Source of the DNA: Humidesulfovibrio sp.
GTDB lineage: Bacteria; Desulfobacterota; Desulfovibrionia; Desulfovibrionales; Desulfovibrionaceae
Assembly (NCBI RefSeq): GCF_030689645.1
Contig: NZ_JAUYFU010000036.1
Span: 1-64,000 of the forward strand
DNA: 64,000 bases
Reading direction: 5' to 3'
Shown: positions 54,318 through 64,000 of the stretch, piece by piece
Layout of the letters: each line of letters begins with the position of its first letter
How positions within the stretch are numbered: the first letter of the stretch is position 1
The notes under the pieces: model-generated
What the model was told of the DNA's origin: nothing
Database searches by the model: none
What the model saw: only the letters and a program-made list of their open reading frames with translations
Position numbers and translations under genes: made by a program

Positions 54318-57044
54318 TCATATTCCGTTCGGATCAGCCTGTTTGGTAAAATCCAACACCATGTCCACCAACTCCTCGTCGGGGTTCAGCTTGATCTCGA
54401 AGCCGAACTTGCGCGCCAAGCCCTGCATGGCCTTGTTGTCCACCAAGGTTTGTCCGGAGAGGTGGCGCGTGCCTCGCCCCCGTGTGTAATCAATCATCTT
54501 GCGGAACAGCAGGCTGCCGAGCCCGGTGCCCTTCTGGTCGGAGCGCACCACGATGGCGAACTCCGCGTCGGTGTTGTCCGGTTTGGTGGCCGTGCGCACC
54601 ACGCCGAGCGTCTCGGGCAGGCCGCCCTCAGTCGTACCGCTGGCGATGAAGGCCATTTCTCGATCATAATCAATCTGGGTGAAGCGCGCCATATCCTTGT
54701 GGTCAAAATCCCGGCGCACCGAGCCGAAAAAGCGCATGCGCAGGTCTTCGTCGGAAAGCTGGCGGATGAAGGCGCGGTGGGCGGCCTCGTCCTCGGGCCG
54801 GATGGGCCGCAGGGAGACCTTGCGCCCGCCCTTGAGCGTGGCGGGCTCCTCCAGCTCCTTGGGATAAGGGCGGATGGCCAAGCGCTCGGCGCCCAGGCGC
54901 GACTCCTGGGCCACGCTCATGCGCGCCCCCAGCGACAGGACGCCCATTTCGTCGGCGTAGAGCGGGTTGATGTCCAGCCCGACGATCTGCGGCACGTCGA
55001 TGACCAGCTGGGCGATCTGGATGATGGTCAGGCAGATGTCGTCCACATCGGCTGCGGAGTGCTGGGGCGTGCCGGACAACAGCCCGCTGATGCGCGTGCG
55101 CGAAACCAGCTCTCGCGCCAGGCTCATGTTCAGCGGGGGCAGGGTCACGGCGCGGTCGCGGATCATTTCGCGGGCGTCGCCGCCATGGCCGAAGGTGATG
55201 ACCGGGCCGAACACCGGGTCCAGGTGCACGGAGACGAACAGCTCGTGGGCGCCGGCGCGGCGTCCCATCTTCTGCACAGTGAAGCCCTCGATGTAGGCGT
55301 CGGGCCTTTGGCGCGAAACGCGGGCCAGGATGCTGGCGCAGGCCTCCCAGACCTTGTCCGGGCCTTCCAGGTCCAGCACCACGCCGCCCACTTCCTGGGG
55401 CTGGCTTATCTGCGGGCTCTTGAGCTTCACGGCCACAGGGTAGCCCAGCTGGTCCGCGGCGATGACCGCCTCCCGCGCGCTGGTTACGTGGCGCGTCTCC
55501 ACCACGGGGATGCCGTAAGCCGTGAGCACGTCCTTGGCCTCGGCGCTGGTGAGGGCGCTTCTGCCTTCGGCCAGCACGCGGGCGCACACGTCGCGCGCGG
55601 TCTGGGTGTCGGGGAAGAAATCGGAGGGCAGGGAGTCCGGGGTCTGGATGAGCAGCTCCTGGTTCTTCTGGAACTGCACCATGTACAGAAAGGCGCGCAC
55701 GGCCTGTTCCGGCGTCTCGTAGGTGGGCACGCCGCCATCGGCGAAAACGGCGCGCGCCTTGAGGGCCGAGTCCGAGCCCATCCAGGAGGTGAGCACCATG
55801 CGCTTGGCCTTCTTGGCCTGCAGGGCAACGGCCTGGGCCACCTCAACCTCGGAAAGCCCGGCAAAGGGCACATGCAGCAAAAGGGCCGCGTCCACGCTTG
55901 GATCGGTGAGCAGAATTTTGAGGGCCTCCACCCAGTCCGCAGCCTTGGCGTCGAAGCGCAGCCCCACCGGGTTGCCGCCGTCCCAGGCGCCGCCCAGAAG
56001 TTTGTCCAGGGCGAGGGTGGTGTCATCGGTGAAGTGGGCCAGCCGCCCGCCGCCGGAGAGCAGGGCGTCTGCCGCCATGATGCCCGCCGAAGCGCCGTTG
56101 ACCAGAATGGCCAGGCGGTCGCCGCGCACGGGCCGCCCGCCGGAAAGGGTCTGGGCCGCGTCGAACAGGCCGTCGATGCTGCCCACGCGCAGCATGCCTG
56201 CGCGACGGAAGGCCACATCGTAGACTTCGTCGGTGGAGGCGCTGGCGGCTATCTCCGCGCCGCCGCCCGTGGCTGCCGCCAGTTCGGCCAGGGCTGCATG
56301 CAGGGCCTGGCCGGGGCGCAGGGCAAGAACAGGCTTGTTGCGCGAGGCCGCGCGCGCTGCGGACACGAAGCCGCGAGCGTCGTGGATGGACTCCACGTAG
56401 AGCAGGATGGAGCGCACCAGCGGGTCTGCCCCAAGATAGTCCAGGATGTCGGCAAAGGTGACGTCCAGCTGCGCGCCCAGGGAAATCATGTGTGAAAAGC
56501 CGATGCCGTGGCTACCCGCCCAGTCTAGAACCGTGGTGAACAGGCTGTCGGATTGGGACAGGAAGGCGGTCTTGCCGGGCAGGCTGGTGGTGTGGGCTAG
56601 GCTGGCGTTCAGGTTGAGCGAGGGCACGATGATGCCCATGCTCTTGGGACCAAGGACGCGCAGATCTGGCGACTGGGCCGCTTCCAGAATCTCCGCGCGC
56701 AGCCGCTGGCGGCTTTTTTCGTCCAACCGGGCGAAGCCAGGGCCCATGAGGGCCACTGAGCGCGTGCCACGCACACGCAGGGCGTCGATGATGGCCGGAG
56801 CCTCGGTAAGGGGGCGGCAGACGATGGCCAGATCCGGGGTCTTGGGCAGGTCGGCCACAGAGGCGTAGGTCAGCACCCCGGCGATGGCTTCGGCCTCGCA
56901 GCTCACGGGCATCACCGGCCCGGTGAAGCCGCCGCCCATGAGGTTCTTCATCACCAGATGCCCGATGTTGGCCGGGTCGTTGGCCGCACCGATGACCGCC
57001 ACTGACTTGGGATTGAACAGGGAATCAAGATTGGTCAGGCTCAT
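54318..57044 (-). CDS. Pat-type protein acetyltransferase: NDP-forming acyl-CoA synthetase-like fused to GNAT
   Basis: A 908-residue protein. Residues 1-450 are a CoA-binding and ligase-like half (LFNPKSVAVIGAANDP, VLGPKSMGI). Residues about 480-700 are an ATP-grasp part (AYGIPVVETRHVTS, GYPVAVKLKSP). Residues about 725-905 are a GNAT domain (RPIRPEDEAAHRAFI, RSDQKGTGLGSLLFRKM). The catalytic phospho-His segment (SHTGALAG in active synthetases) is replaced by AATGGGAEIAASAST with no His, so the synthetase half is probably a sensor, as in Pat lysine acetyltransferases. Divergent acs next door is the classical Pat target. ATG 57044 gives the family start MSLTNLDSLFNP. Confidence 0.88.
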   Translation of the reverse strand: MSLTNLDSLFNPKSVAVIGAANDPANIGHLVMKNLMGGGFTGPVMPVSCEAEAIAGVLTYASVADLPKTPDLAIVCRPLTEAPAIIDALRVRGTRSVALMGPGFARLDEKSRQRLRAEILEAAQSPDLRVLGPKSMGIIVPSLNLNASLAHTTSLPGKTAFLSQSDSLFTTVLDWAGSHGIGFSHMISLGAQLDVTFADILDYLGADPLVRSILLYVESIHDARGFVSAARAASRNKPVLALRPGQALHAALAELAAATGGGAEIAASASTDEVYDVAFRRAGMLRVGSIDGLFDAAQTLSGGRPVRGDRLAILVNGASAGIMAADALLSGGGRLAHFTDDTTLALDKLLGGAWDGGNPVGLRFDAKAADWVEALKILLTDPSVDAALLLHVPFAGLSEVEVAQAVALQAKKAKRMVLTSWMGSDSALKARAVFADGGVPTYETPEQAVRAFLYMVQFQKNQELLIQTPDSLPSDFFPDTQTARDVCARVLAEGRSALTSAEAKDVLTAYGIPVVETRHVTSAREAVIAADQLGYPVAVKLKSPQISQPQEVGGVVLDLEGPDKVWEACASILARVSRQRPDAYIEGFTVQKMGRRAGAHELFVSVHLDPVFGPVITFGHGGDAREMIRDRAVTLPPLNMSLARELVSRTRISGLLSGTPQHSAADVDDICLTIIQIAQLVIDVPQIVGLDINPLYADEMGVLSLGARMSVAQESRLGAERLAIRPYPKELEEPATLKGGRKVSLRPIRPEDEAAHRAFIRQLSDEDLRMRFFGSVRRDFDHKDMARFTQIDYDREMAFIASGTTEGGLPETLGVVRTATKPDNTDAEFAIVVRSDQKGTGLGSLLFRKMIDYTRGRGTRHLSGQTLVDNKAMQGLARKFGFEIKLNPDEELVDMVLDFTKQADPNGI

Positions 57045-57449
57045 GCGGACACCGTGTAGGAGTTCTGGCAGGGGTTCGCCGGGCCAAACGCCGGGCTTGT
57101 GCTGTGATAGCCTGAACAGGGCGCGCGTGGCAACAGGCAGAAAAGCGAGCCTGCGCCGTTCATTACGGGCAAGAAGCACAAGAACCGCCCGAACTCCGGA
57201 AAAGTGGTCGGGCGACCTTTTCTTTTCGTGAAAAATCGCACATATCCGGCCTTGCGGAAGGCTCCCTTGGCCCCACCCGCCCGAGGCCACCGTTCACTTC
57301 GACTTTTCCGCCGTTCACCGAAGAACGCGGGCCAAGGGCTTGATTCCTCCCGTAGGACCAGTGCAGGTCAATCACCACGTCGGCTTCGGCAGGGCGATCC
57401 GGCCCCGCGCAGACGCGGGCATACCTCAACGAAAGGCAGGAGCGAGGCA
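57045..57449. other. Divergent promoter region between pat and acs
   Basis: About 400 nt that must hold two promoters. A palindrome GGTCGGGCGACC (57208) is visible. No clear sigma-70, sigma-54 or operator consensus could be assigned. ORFs extending both genes into this region lack ribosome-binding sites. Confidence 0.4.
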
Positions 57450-59438
<1,989 letters not shown>

Positions 59439-59464
59439 CGCCGGCTCAGGAATCATCCGGGGTT

Positions 59465-59497
59465 GCGGGGGCGGATCGGCCGCCCCCGCTTTTTTTT
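59465..59497 (+). terminator. Rho-independent terminator after acs
   Basis: GCGGGGGCGG (59465-59474) pairs with CCGCCCCCGC (59480-59489), loop ATCGG, followed by eight T residues. Confidence 0.93.
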
Positions 59498-59624
59498 GGC
59501 GAAATGACCGGGAAGCGTTCAGCGGCGGGCGGGCTGCGCCTCGCCCTGGCGCGGCGTCAGGTCAAGGCGTAAGCATCTGCCCGCGCCCCTTGCCTCCTTT
59601 TGCCCCATGCTTATTGTTGTGCCC

Positions 59625-60050
59625 ATGAAACACCTCCTCTGCCCCTCTTGCACTGCAGTGAACCGCGTGGACGAGTCCCGCCTGGACAAGGCCGTGTGCG
59701 GCAAATGCGCCCGGCCTTTGGCCGACGGCGGCGTTCTGCACCTGGATGCAAAAAGGCTGGACGCCTTGCTGGCGCGAGACGAATTGCCGCTTCTGGTGGA
59801 TTTCTGGGCCCCGTGGTGCGGGCCGTGCAAGATGATGGCTCCGGCCTTTGAGGCTGCTGCGCGCCAGCTTGCGCCGGGCGTGCGCCTGGGCAAGGTGGAC
59901 ACTGAGGCAGACCCGGCCCTGGGCGCGCGGTTCCGGGTGCAGTCCATCCCCACCCTGGTGCTGTTTCGAAACGGGGTCGAGGTGGACCGCCTTTCCGGGG
60001 CGCGTCCGGCGGCCGACATCGTCAACTGGACGCGCGGCAGACTGGGCTAG
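59625..60050 (+). CDS. trxC: Thioredoxin 2 (TrxC-type) with N-terminal zinc motif
   Basis: A 141-residue disulfide reductase. The N-terminal pairs CPSC and CGKC (residues about 6-9 and 23-26) form the zinc site that marks thioredoxin 2, and the redox motif is FWAPWCGPCKMMAP. The cis-Pro is in QSIPTLVLF. Start 59625 aligns with the family; ATG 59607 would add six residues and neither has a strong ribosome site. Confidence 0.92.
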   Translation: MKHLLCPSCTAVNRVDESRLDKAVCGKCARPLADGGVLHLDAKRLDALLARDELPLLVDFWAPWCGPCKMMAPAFEAAARQLAPGVRLGKVDTEADPALGARFRVQSIPTLVLFRNGVEVDRLSGARPAADIVNWTRGRLG

Positions 60051-60551
60051 CTAGACCCCGGCGAAGTCGGCGGAGTCAAGCAGGATGGTGACCGGCCCCC
60101 AGTTGACGAAATCGAGGCGCATCTCTGCGCCGAACACGCCCTGGCCGAAGCGGGCCGGGCCAATGGCTTCCAGCGCGCCGGACAGGTCCACGGCCAGCCG
60201 GTCGTAAAGGGCGCGGGCCACGTCCGGGGGCGCGGCGTCGGTGAAGGAAGGCCTGCGGCCCCGGCGGGTGTCGGCGTAAAGGGTGAACTGCGACACCAGC
60301 AAAAGCCCGGCGTCCTGCCCCGATTGGACGAGATCCTTGAGGCTCAGGTTCAGCTTGCCCGCTTCGTCGGGAAAAATCCGCAGTTCAAGCACCTTGGCGC
60401 AGAGCGCCGTCCACACCCGCGTCTCTGGGAGGTCCGGGCCGTCGGCCTTGCCAAAGCCTGCCAGCAGCAAGAGTCCCTGGCCGATCTCGCCCACGCGCTC
60501 GCCGTCCACGTCAACTGCGGCGCGGCTCACGCGCTGAAGCAGCAGGCGCAC
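60051..60551 (-). CDS. dtd: D-aminoacyl-tRNA deacylase
   Basis: A 166-residue proofreading enzyme that removes D-amino acids (and Gly) from tRNA. Family motifs SQFTLYADTRRGRRPSFTDA (near residue 87) and the Gly-cisPro region NWGPVT (near 150) are present; Trp stands where Asp or Asn is usual before GP. It follows queD by 3 nt on the same strand. Confidence 0.93.
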   Translation of the reverse strand: MRLLLQRVSRAAVDVDGERVGEIGQGLLLLAGFGKADGPDLPETRVWTALCAKVLELRIFPDEAGKLNLSLKDLVQSGQDAGLLLVSQFTLYADTRRGRRPSFTDAAPPDVARALYDRLAVDLSGALEAIGPARFGQGVFGAEMRLDFVNWGPVTILLDSADFAGV

Positions 60552-60554
60552 GGG

Positions 60555-60944
60555 CTAGTCCTCGAAATACGTGGCGCGCGAGGTGCCCTTCTCAGACACG
60601 CTGACGCTTTTGAGGCTGGCGTGGGGGGCGAGGCCCGCCAGCCGCTCTTTCAGGTCCAGGTAGAGGTGCCGGGCGATGTTCTCGCTGGACGGATTGCGCT
60701 GGGCAAAGGCGGGCAGGTCGTTCAGGTGCGCGTGGTCCAGCTTGTCCACGGCTTCGCGCGTCAGACGCTTCAGTTCGCCGAAATCCACCAGGATCTCCAC
60801 CGCCGGATCCAGCTCGCTGCCCTCCACCTCGACGCTGACGCCGAAATTATGGCCGTGCAGGTGCTCGCACTTGCCGTTGTAGTTGCGGAGCTGGTGCGAG
60901 GCGCAAAAGGCCTCGTCGATGTTGAGCCGCCATTTCCCGGCCAT
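60555..60944 (-). CDS. queD: 6-carboxy-5,6,7,8-tetrahydropterin synthase (QueD/PTPS family)
   Basis: A 129-residue enzyme of queuosine/7-deazaguanine synthesis. Zinc-binding His residues are in ASHQL and EHLHGHNF, the catalytic Cys in GKCEHLHGHN and the acidic residue in SSENIARHL. GGAG stands before ATG 60944. Pairing with dtd puts two tRNA-quality genes together. A pterin role (PTPS) is a less likely alternative. Confidence 0.9.
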   Translation of the reverse strand: MAGKWRLNIDEAFCASHQLRNYNGKCEHLHGHNFGVSVEVEGSELDPAVEILVDFGELKRLTREAVDKLDHAHLNDLPAFAQRNPSSENIARHLYLDLKERLAGLAPHASLKSVSVSEKGTSRATYFED

Positions 60945-61119
60945 GGATTCTCCTTTCGCTTGTGTGGCCCAGAGGCGGGCGCTGCCAAGGATATTGGCCC
61001 TGGCTGGGGTTTTGTCAACCGTGGCTGCGGCAACTCCGCCCTGCATTCCGCTCCTTGCTGGCTGCCCTCGTTGACTTTCAGGCGCTGATGGCTACCTCTG
61101 CCGGAACAAGGAAGGCCCA

Positions 61120-62127
61120 ATGAACCTCGACGCTTTTCCCGCCGCAACATTTGCAGGCGGCTGCTTCTGGTGCCTGGAGGCTGACCTGCTCCACCTGCCG
61201 GGCATCCTCTCCGCCACTTCCGGCTATACCGGCGGCGACACGGACACCCCAACCTACGACGAGGTCTGCCAGGGCGACACCGGCCATTTCGAGGCCGTGC
61301 AAGCGCGTTTCGACCCCGAGCTGGTGGATTACCGCGCACTGGTTGACTGGTTCTGGCGGCGCATCGACCCCACCAACGGGGACGGCCAGTTTTGCGACCA
61401 CGGCCCGCAATACCGCCCGGCTGTCTTTTTCCACGATGCCGACCAGGAGCGCGAAGCGCTGGCCTCCAAGACCGCGCTGGAGTCCTTGCGCCTGCTGCCC
61501 CGCCCCGTTGCGGCGCAGATTCTGCCAGCCGAAGACTTTCATCCGGCGGAGTTCCAGCATCAGGAATACAGCTCCAAGAATCCCAGGCGCTACCAGCTGT
61601 ACCGCATGGGCTGCGGCCGCGACTCCACCCTGGCGCGCCTGTGGGGACGCGAGGTGGCCGACCCCCTCTTCGCCTATGTGCCGCGCCTGCCCAAGGGCGC
61701 CCCGCCAGAGGCCGAACTGCGCAAGCTGCTCTCGCCCGAGGCTTACCGCGTTGCGCGGGAGGACGGCACCGAGCCCGCTTTCCAGAACGAGCATCACGCC
61801 GAGCACCGTCCCGGCCTGTACGTGGACCCCGTGAACGGCGCGCCGCTTTTCGCCAGCCTGCACAAGTACGACTCCGGCACGGGCTGGCCCAGCTTCACCC
61901 GGCCCCTCATGCCCGGCAACATCGTCACCCGCACGGACAGGAAGCTTTTGCTGCCGCGAACCGAGGTGCGAACCTGGCACTCCGGCATCCACCTGGGGCA
62001 CGTGTTCGACGACGGCCCGCGAAGCGCTGGCGGACTGCGCTACTGCCTCAATTCCGCCGCCCTGCGCTTCATCCCGGCCACGGAACTGGCTGCCGCAGGG
62101 TATGGGCGCTACGCCGGACTTTTCTAA
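61120..62127 (+). CDS. msrAB: Bifunctional methionine sulfoxide reductase MsrA-MsrB
   Basis: A 335-residue fusion. MsrA (residues about 8-165) has the catalytic Cys in [12 protein letters not shown] and [16 protein letters not shown], and reduces Met-S-sulfoxide. MsrB (about 190-325) has [22 protein letters not shown] and the catalytic Cys in [13 protein letters not shown], and reduces Met-R-sulfoxide. No signal peptide is seen, so it is probably cytoplasmic. It protects proteins from oxidation. Confidence 0.95.
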   Translation: MNLDAFPAATFAGGCFWCLEADLLHLPGILSATSGYTGGDTDTPTYDEVCQGDTGHFEAVQARFDPELVDYRALVDWFWRRIDPTNGDGQFCDHGPQYRPAVFFHDADQEREALASKTALESLRLLPRPVAAQILPAEDFHPAEFQHQEYSSKNPRRYQLYRMGCGRDSTLARLWGREVADPLFAYVPRLPKGAPPEAELRKLLSPEAYRVAREDGTEPAFQNEHHAEHRPGLYVDPVNGAPLFASLHKYDSGTGWPSFTRPLMPGNIVTRTDRKLLLPRTEVRTWHSGIHLGHVFDDGPRSAGGLRYCLNSAALRFIPATELAAAGYGRYAGLF

Positions 62128-62231
62128 ACCCCGCACGCATCCGCAGGCCAAACACCGCCGTTCACCTGCGGGCCGTGTCCGTTCCCCGGAATTGCATTGC
62201 GCCTGGACGCAGGCCAGTGCATTCCGATGAC

Positions 62232-63155
62232 ATGGACAGCCTCCTCCACACCAGCCAGACGGATCGAACCTGCGCCACGGCGCAGGCGCTCCTGTCCACT
62301 GGCTCGCTGTTCCACCTGCCCCTGCCGACAATCGCCCGCATCGCCCAGGCCGCAGGCTTCGCCGGGCTCGACCTGGTCATGGGCTCGCCCAAGATCGCGC
62401 CCGGCCCGGCGGTGGACGAAGCCCACGCCTTGTGCCCGGTGCGCGTGGTGCATGCGCCCTTCCGCAACTGGAGCGCCTGGGGCGGGCACATGGACGCCTG
62501 GCGCGCCGCCGTGCATCTCGCTTCCGGCCTTCGCTGCGACGCGAACGGCCAGGCCGTGCACGTGACCTTGCACCCGCCCGCGGGCACCCTGCGCGACGCC
62601 ATCCAGACCCGCTGGTTCGCTCGCGCCGTGGACCTGCCGCGCCTGTTGGGCGCGCCCGCCGGGATCAGCCTGTCACTGGAGAATCTGCCCTGGGCAGGGA
62701 GCGCAGGGGCGTTTTTTGGGCGCGACAACCTGACCTCCCTGCTGGAGCAATGCCGCGAAAAGGACCTGGGGCTGACCCTGGACGTCTGCCATTTGGGGGT
62801 CTCTGGCCGGGATGTGCTGGAGGATCTGGAGCGCATACCCGCCGGACCCGGCGCAGAGCTTATCCGGCACGTGCATTTTTCAGACGCTTCCGGCTTCACC
62901 GAGCACCTGCCGCCCGGCGCGGGAGAACTGCCCCTGGGACCTTTCCTGGCGCGGCTTGGGGCCAGGGGCTATGCGGGCACGGTGAGCCTGGAGCTGGACC
63001 CGGCGCACCTGCCCGAGGAAGAGGCCGGGCAGGTGCGCAGTCTTGCGGCCTTGCGGCAGGCCATGGAGTGCGCCCTGGCCGGAGATCCTCCGCCTTCCTG
63101 GGCCGGGAGGCCGGGCGAGCGCCGCGCCCAGCAGGCCATGGCCGCCCTGGGCTAA
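62232..63155 (+). CDS. Sugar phosphate isomerase/epimerase-like TIM-barrel protein
   Basis: A 307-residue protein of the xylose isomerase-like/AP endonuclease 2 superfamily. Visible strand motifs are AGFAGLDLVMGS, VRVVHAPFRNW, ISLSLENLP (metal Glu), LGLTLDVCHLGVSG (metal Asp/His) and HVHFSDASG then GTVSLELDP. These give the usual metal-site residues. The substrate is unknown. The start 62232 is chosen by homology length; the ribosome site is poor. Confidence 0.8.
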   Translation: MDSLLHTSQTDRTCATAQALLSTGSLFHLPLPTIARIAQAAGFAGLDLVMGSPKIAPGPAVDEAHALCPVRVVHAPFRNWSAWGGHMDAWRAAVHLASGLRCDANGQAVHVTLHPPAGTLRDAIQTRWFARAVDLPRLLGAPAGISLSLENLPWAGSAGAFFGRDNLTSLLEQCREKDLGLTLDVCHLGVSGRDVLEDLERIPAGPGAELIRHVHFSDASGFTEHLPPGAGELPLGPFLARLGARGYAGTVSLELDPAHLPEEEAGQVRSLAALRQAMECALAGDPPPSWAGRPGERRAQQAMAALG

Positions 63156-63392
63156 AGTCAGGAAAAACCTGAAAAGCAATCAAGGCCGCGGCACAGCCCC
63201 AGGCCTTTGCATTGCATCGCCGGCCAAGCGTCCTGGGGATTTCATCGGACCGTGGCCACTCGCAGAGTCCTGGCACAGCCTTCGTGTTCCGACCTCCCTT
63301 CCGCCGACAGTTCCGCCCTTGCCCAGCGCAGGCAATGGGGCTACAGCATTGCAGATGCGAGCCCCCCTCACCCCATCGCCAAGGAGCGCCCC
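63156..63392. other. Intergenic region before the cobD-like gene
   Basis: About 240 nt with no gene. I looked for a cobalamin riboswitch because of the downstream gene but found no matching core. Confidence 0.4.
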
Positions 63393-64000
63393 ATGCGCCA
63401 GAACCAGCTCGGCGGCCTGACCCAGTTCCCCGGCTCTTCCTCCGGGTCCATGGCCGGGCGGCTGCCCGAAGCCGACCGCTACGCCCACGGCGGAAACATC
63501 TGGAAACTGGCCGAGCGCGCAGGCGTGCGGCCCGAGGACATGGTCGACTTCTCGGCCAACATCAATCCCCTGGGCCCGCCGCGCTGGCTGCCTGAGGCCG
63601 TATCCGACGCCCTTTCCCAGGTGGCGCACTATCCGGACCCCGAGGCCTCGGACCTGACACTGGCCGCCTGCGAGCTCTACAAGGTCTGGCCCACCCAGGC
63701 CGTGGCCGGGAACGGCGCGTCCGAACTGCTGCCCGCCATCTGCCTGTTGGCCGCGCGCCAGGGGCTCACCCGAGCCGTCATCCCGGTGCCCGCGTACGTG
63801 GACCAGGACCGTTGCTGTCGTTTGGCCGGGCTTGAGGTGGAAAATCTCCTTTGCACCGCACAGAAGGGCTTTGCCCCGGACCTGGAAGCCTTGGCCGCGC
63901 GCCTGGACCGCCCGGCGCTGGTGCTGCTCACCAGCCCCAACAACCCCACGGGAGTGTGCATACCGGCGCGCCACGTGCGCGACCTGGCCCGCGCCTTCCC
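63393..64000 (+). CDS. CobD-like L-threonine-O-3-phosphate decarboxylase / histidinol-phosphate aminotransferase family, cut by window end
   Basis: The first 202 codons of a PLP-dependent fold type I enzyme. HGGNIWKLAERAG and DFSANINPLGPP are typical of CobD, which makes aminopropanol phosphate for cobalamin. NPTGV-type (SPNNPTGVC) is the conserved PLP-contact segment. AAGGAG stands 8 nt before ATG 63393. The PLP Lys lies beyond the window, so function between CobD and HisC rests on the N-terminus. Confidence 0.82.
   Translation, partial: MRQNQLGGLTQFPGSSSGSMAGRLPEADRYAHGGNIWKLAERAGVRPEDMVDFSANINPLGPPRWLPEAVSDALSQVAHYPDPEASDLTLAACELYKVWPTQAVAGNGASELLPAICLLAARQGLTRAVIPVPAYVDQDRCCRLAGLEVENLLCTAQKGFAPDLEALAARLDRPALVLLTSPNNPTGVCIPARHVRDLARAF

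Noticed and set aside
53985-56495. Plus-strand ORF of 836 codons
   Set aside because: Antisense shadow of the ferredoxin and Pat-like genes; composition is His/Gly/Val-rich with no domain.
63156-63392. Cobalamin riboswitch before the cobD-like gene
   Set aside because: No B12-box or matching core motif is present.

Overview
The window is high-GC DNA whose core genes point to a sulfate-reducer-type member of the Desulfovibrionales. The clues are an ffh-rpsP-khpA-rimM-trmD-rplS-rnhB-yraN block with a two-domain TrmD, a tungsten aldehyde:ferredoxin oxidoreductase with its ferredoxin partner, and a Pat-type acetyltransferase next to acs. No rRNA, tRNA or CRISPR was recognised, and the species assignment is inference.

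Positions 1-17170 form a phosphorus island. It holds a Tat-exported alkaline phosphatase, an NRAMP-related (probably Mg2+) transporter with a small membrane protein and a PRC/MgtE_N/CBS partner, an EAL-CBS-GGDEF c-di-GMP enzyme, a PhoB-like regulator, pstB-phoU, pstSCA on the opposite strand, and ptxABCD for phosphite uptake and oxidation. Five Pho-box-like sites share one design: TGTCAC-like heptamers spaced 11 bp apart, about 55-125 nt before the start codon. They precede phoA, the c-di-GMP gene, pstB, pstS and ptxA, which suggests one regulon. The c-di-GMP gene is frameshifted at a TTCGG x3 tandem repeat.

Positions 17171-28900 are accessory and rearranged. An IS5-family remnant and a solo IS end bracket a DUF6326 gene. 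A DksA-like gene follows, then a chimeric ORF in which a PHP/glycosyltransferase protein is joined in frame to a chemotaxis-receptor tail. From 21.2 to 28.8 kb lies an island of lower-similarity genes: an unknown minus-strand operon, group II intron-like RNA fragments, a membrane-anchored protein with nine-residue repeats, an orphan plus-strand gene and a large serine recombinase.

Positions 28910-29253 and 51762-52095 are two copies of a roughly 340-bp repeat with five conserved hairpins. Their stems carry compensatory changes. This is the strongest candidate for an undescribed element here.

Positions 29235-45733 hold an orphan terminase large subunit, an NtrB/NtrC-like pair, an ABC export adaptor and ATPase without a permease, a radical SAM protein, argS, a SPOR protein, an HD-GYP protein, a phosphohexomutase, a CI-like repressor that has lost its protease dyad, and a degenerate GGDEF protein that keeps its I-site. 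Positions 45869-51732 carry the ffh/ribosomal operon. Positions 52110-64000 carry the aor module, pat/acs, thioredoxin, dtd, queD, msrAB, a TIM-barrel isomerase and the start of a cobD-like gene cut by the window end.
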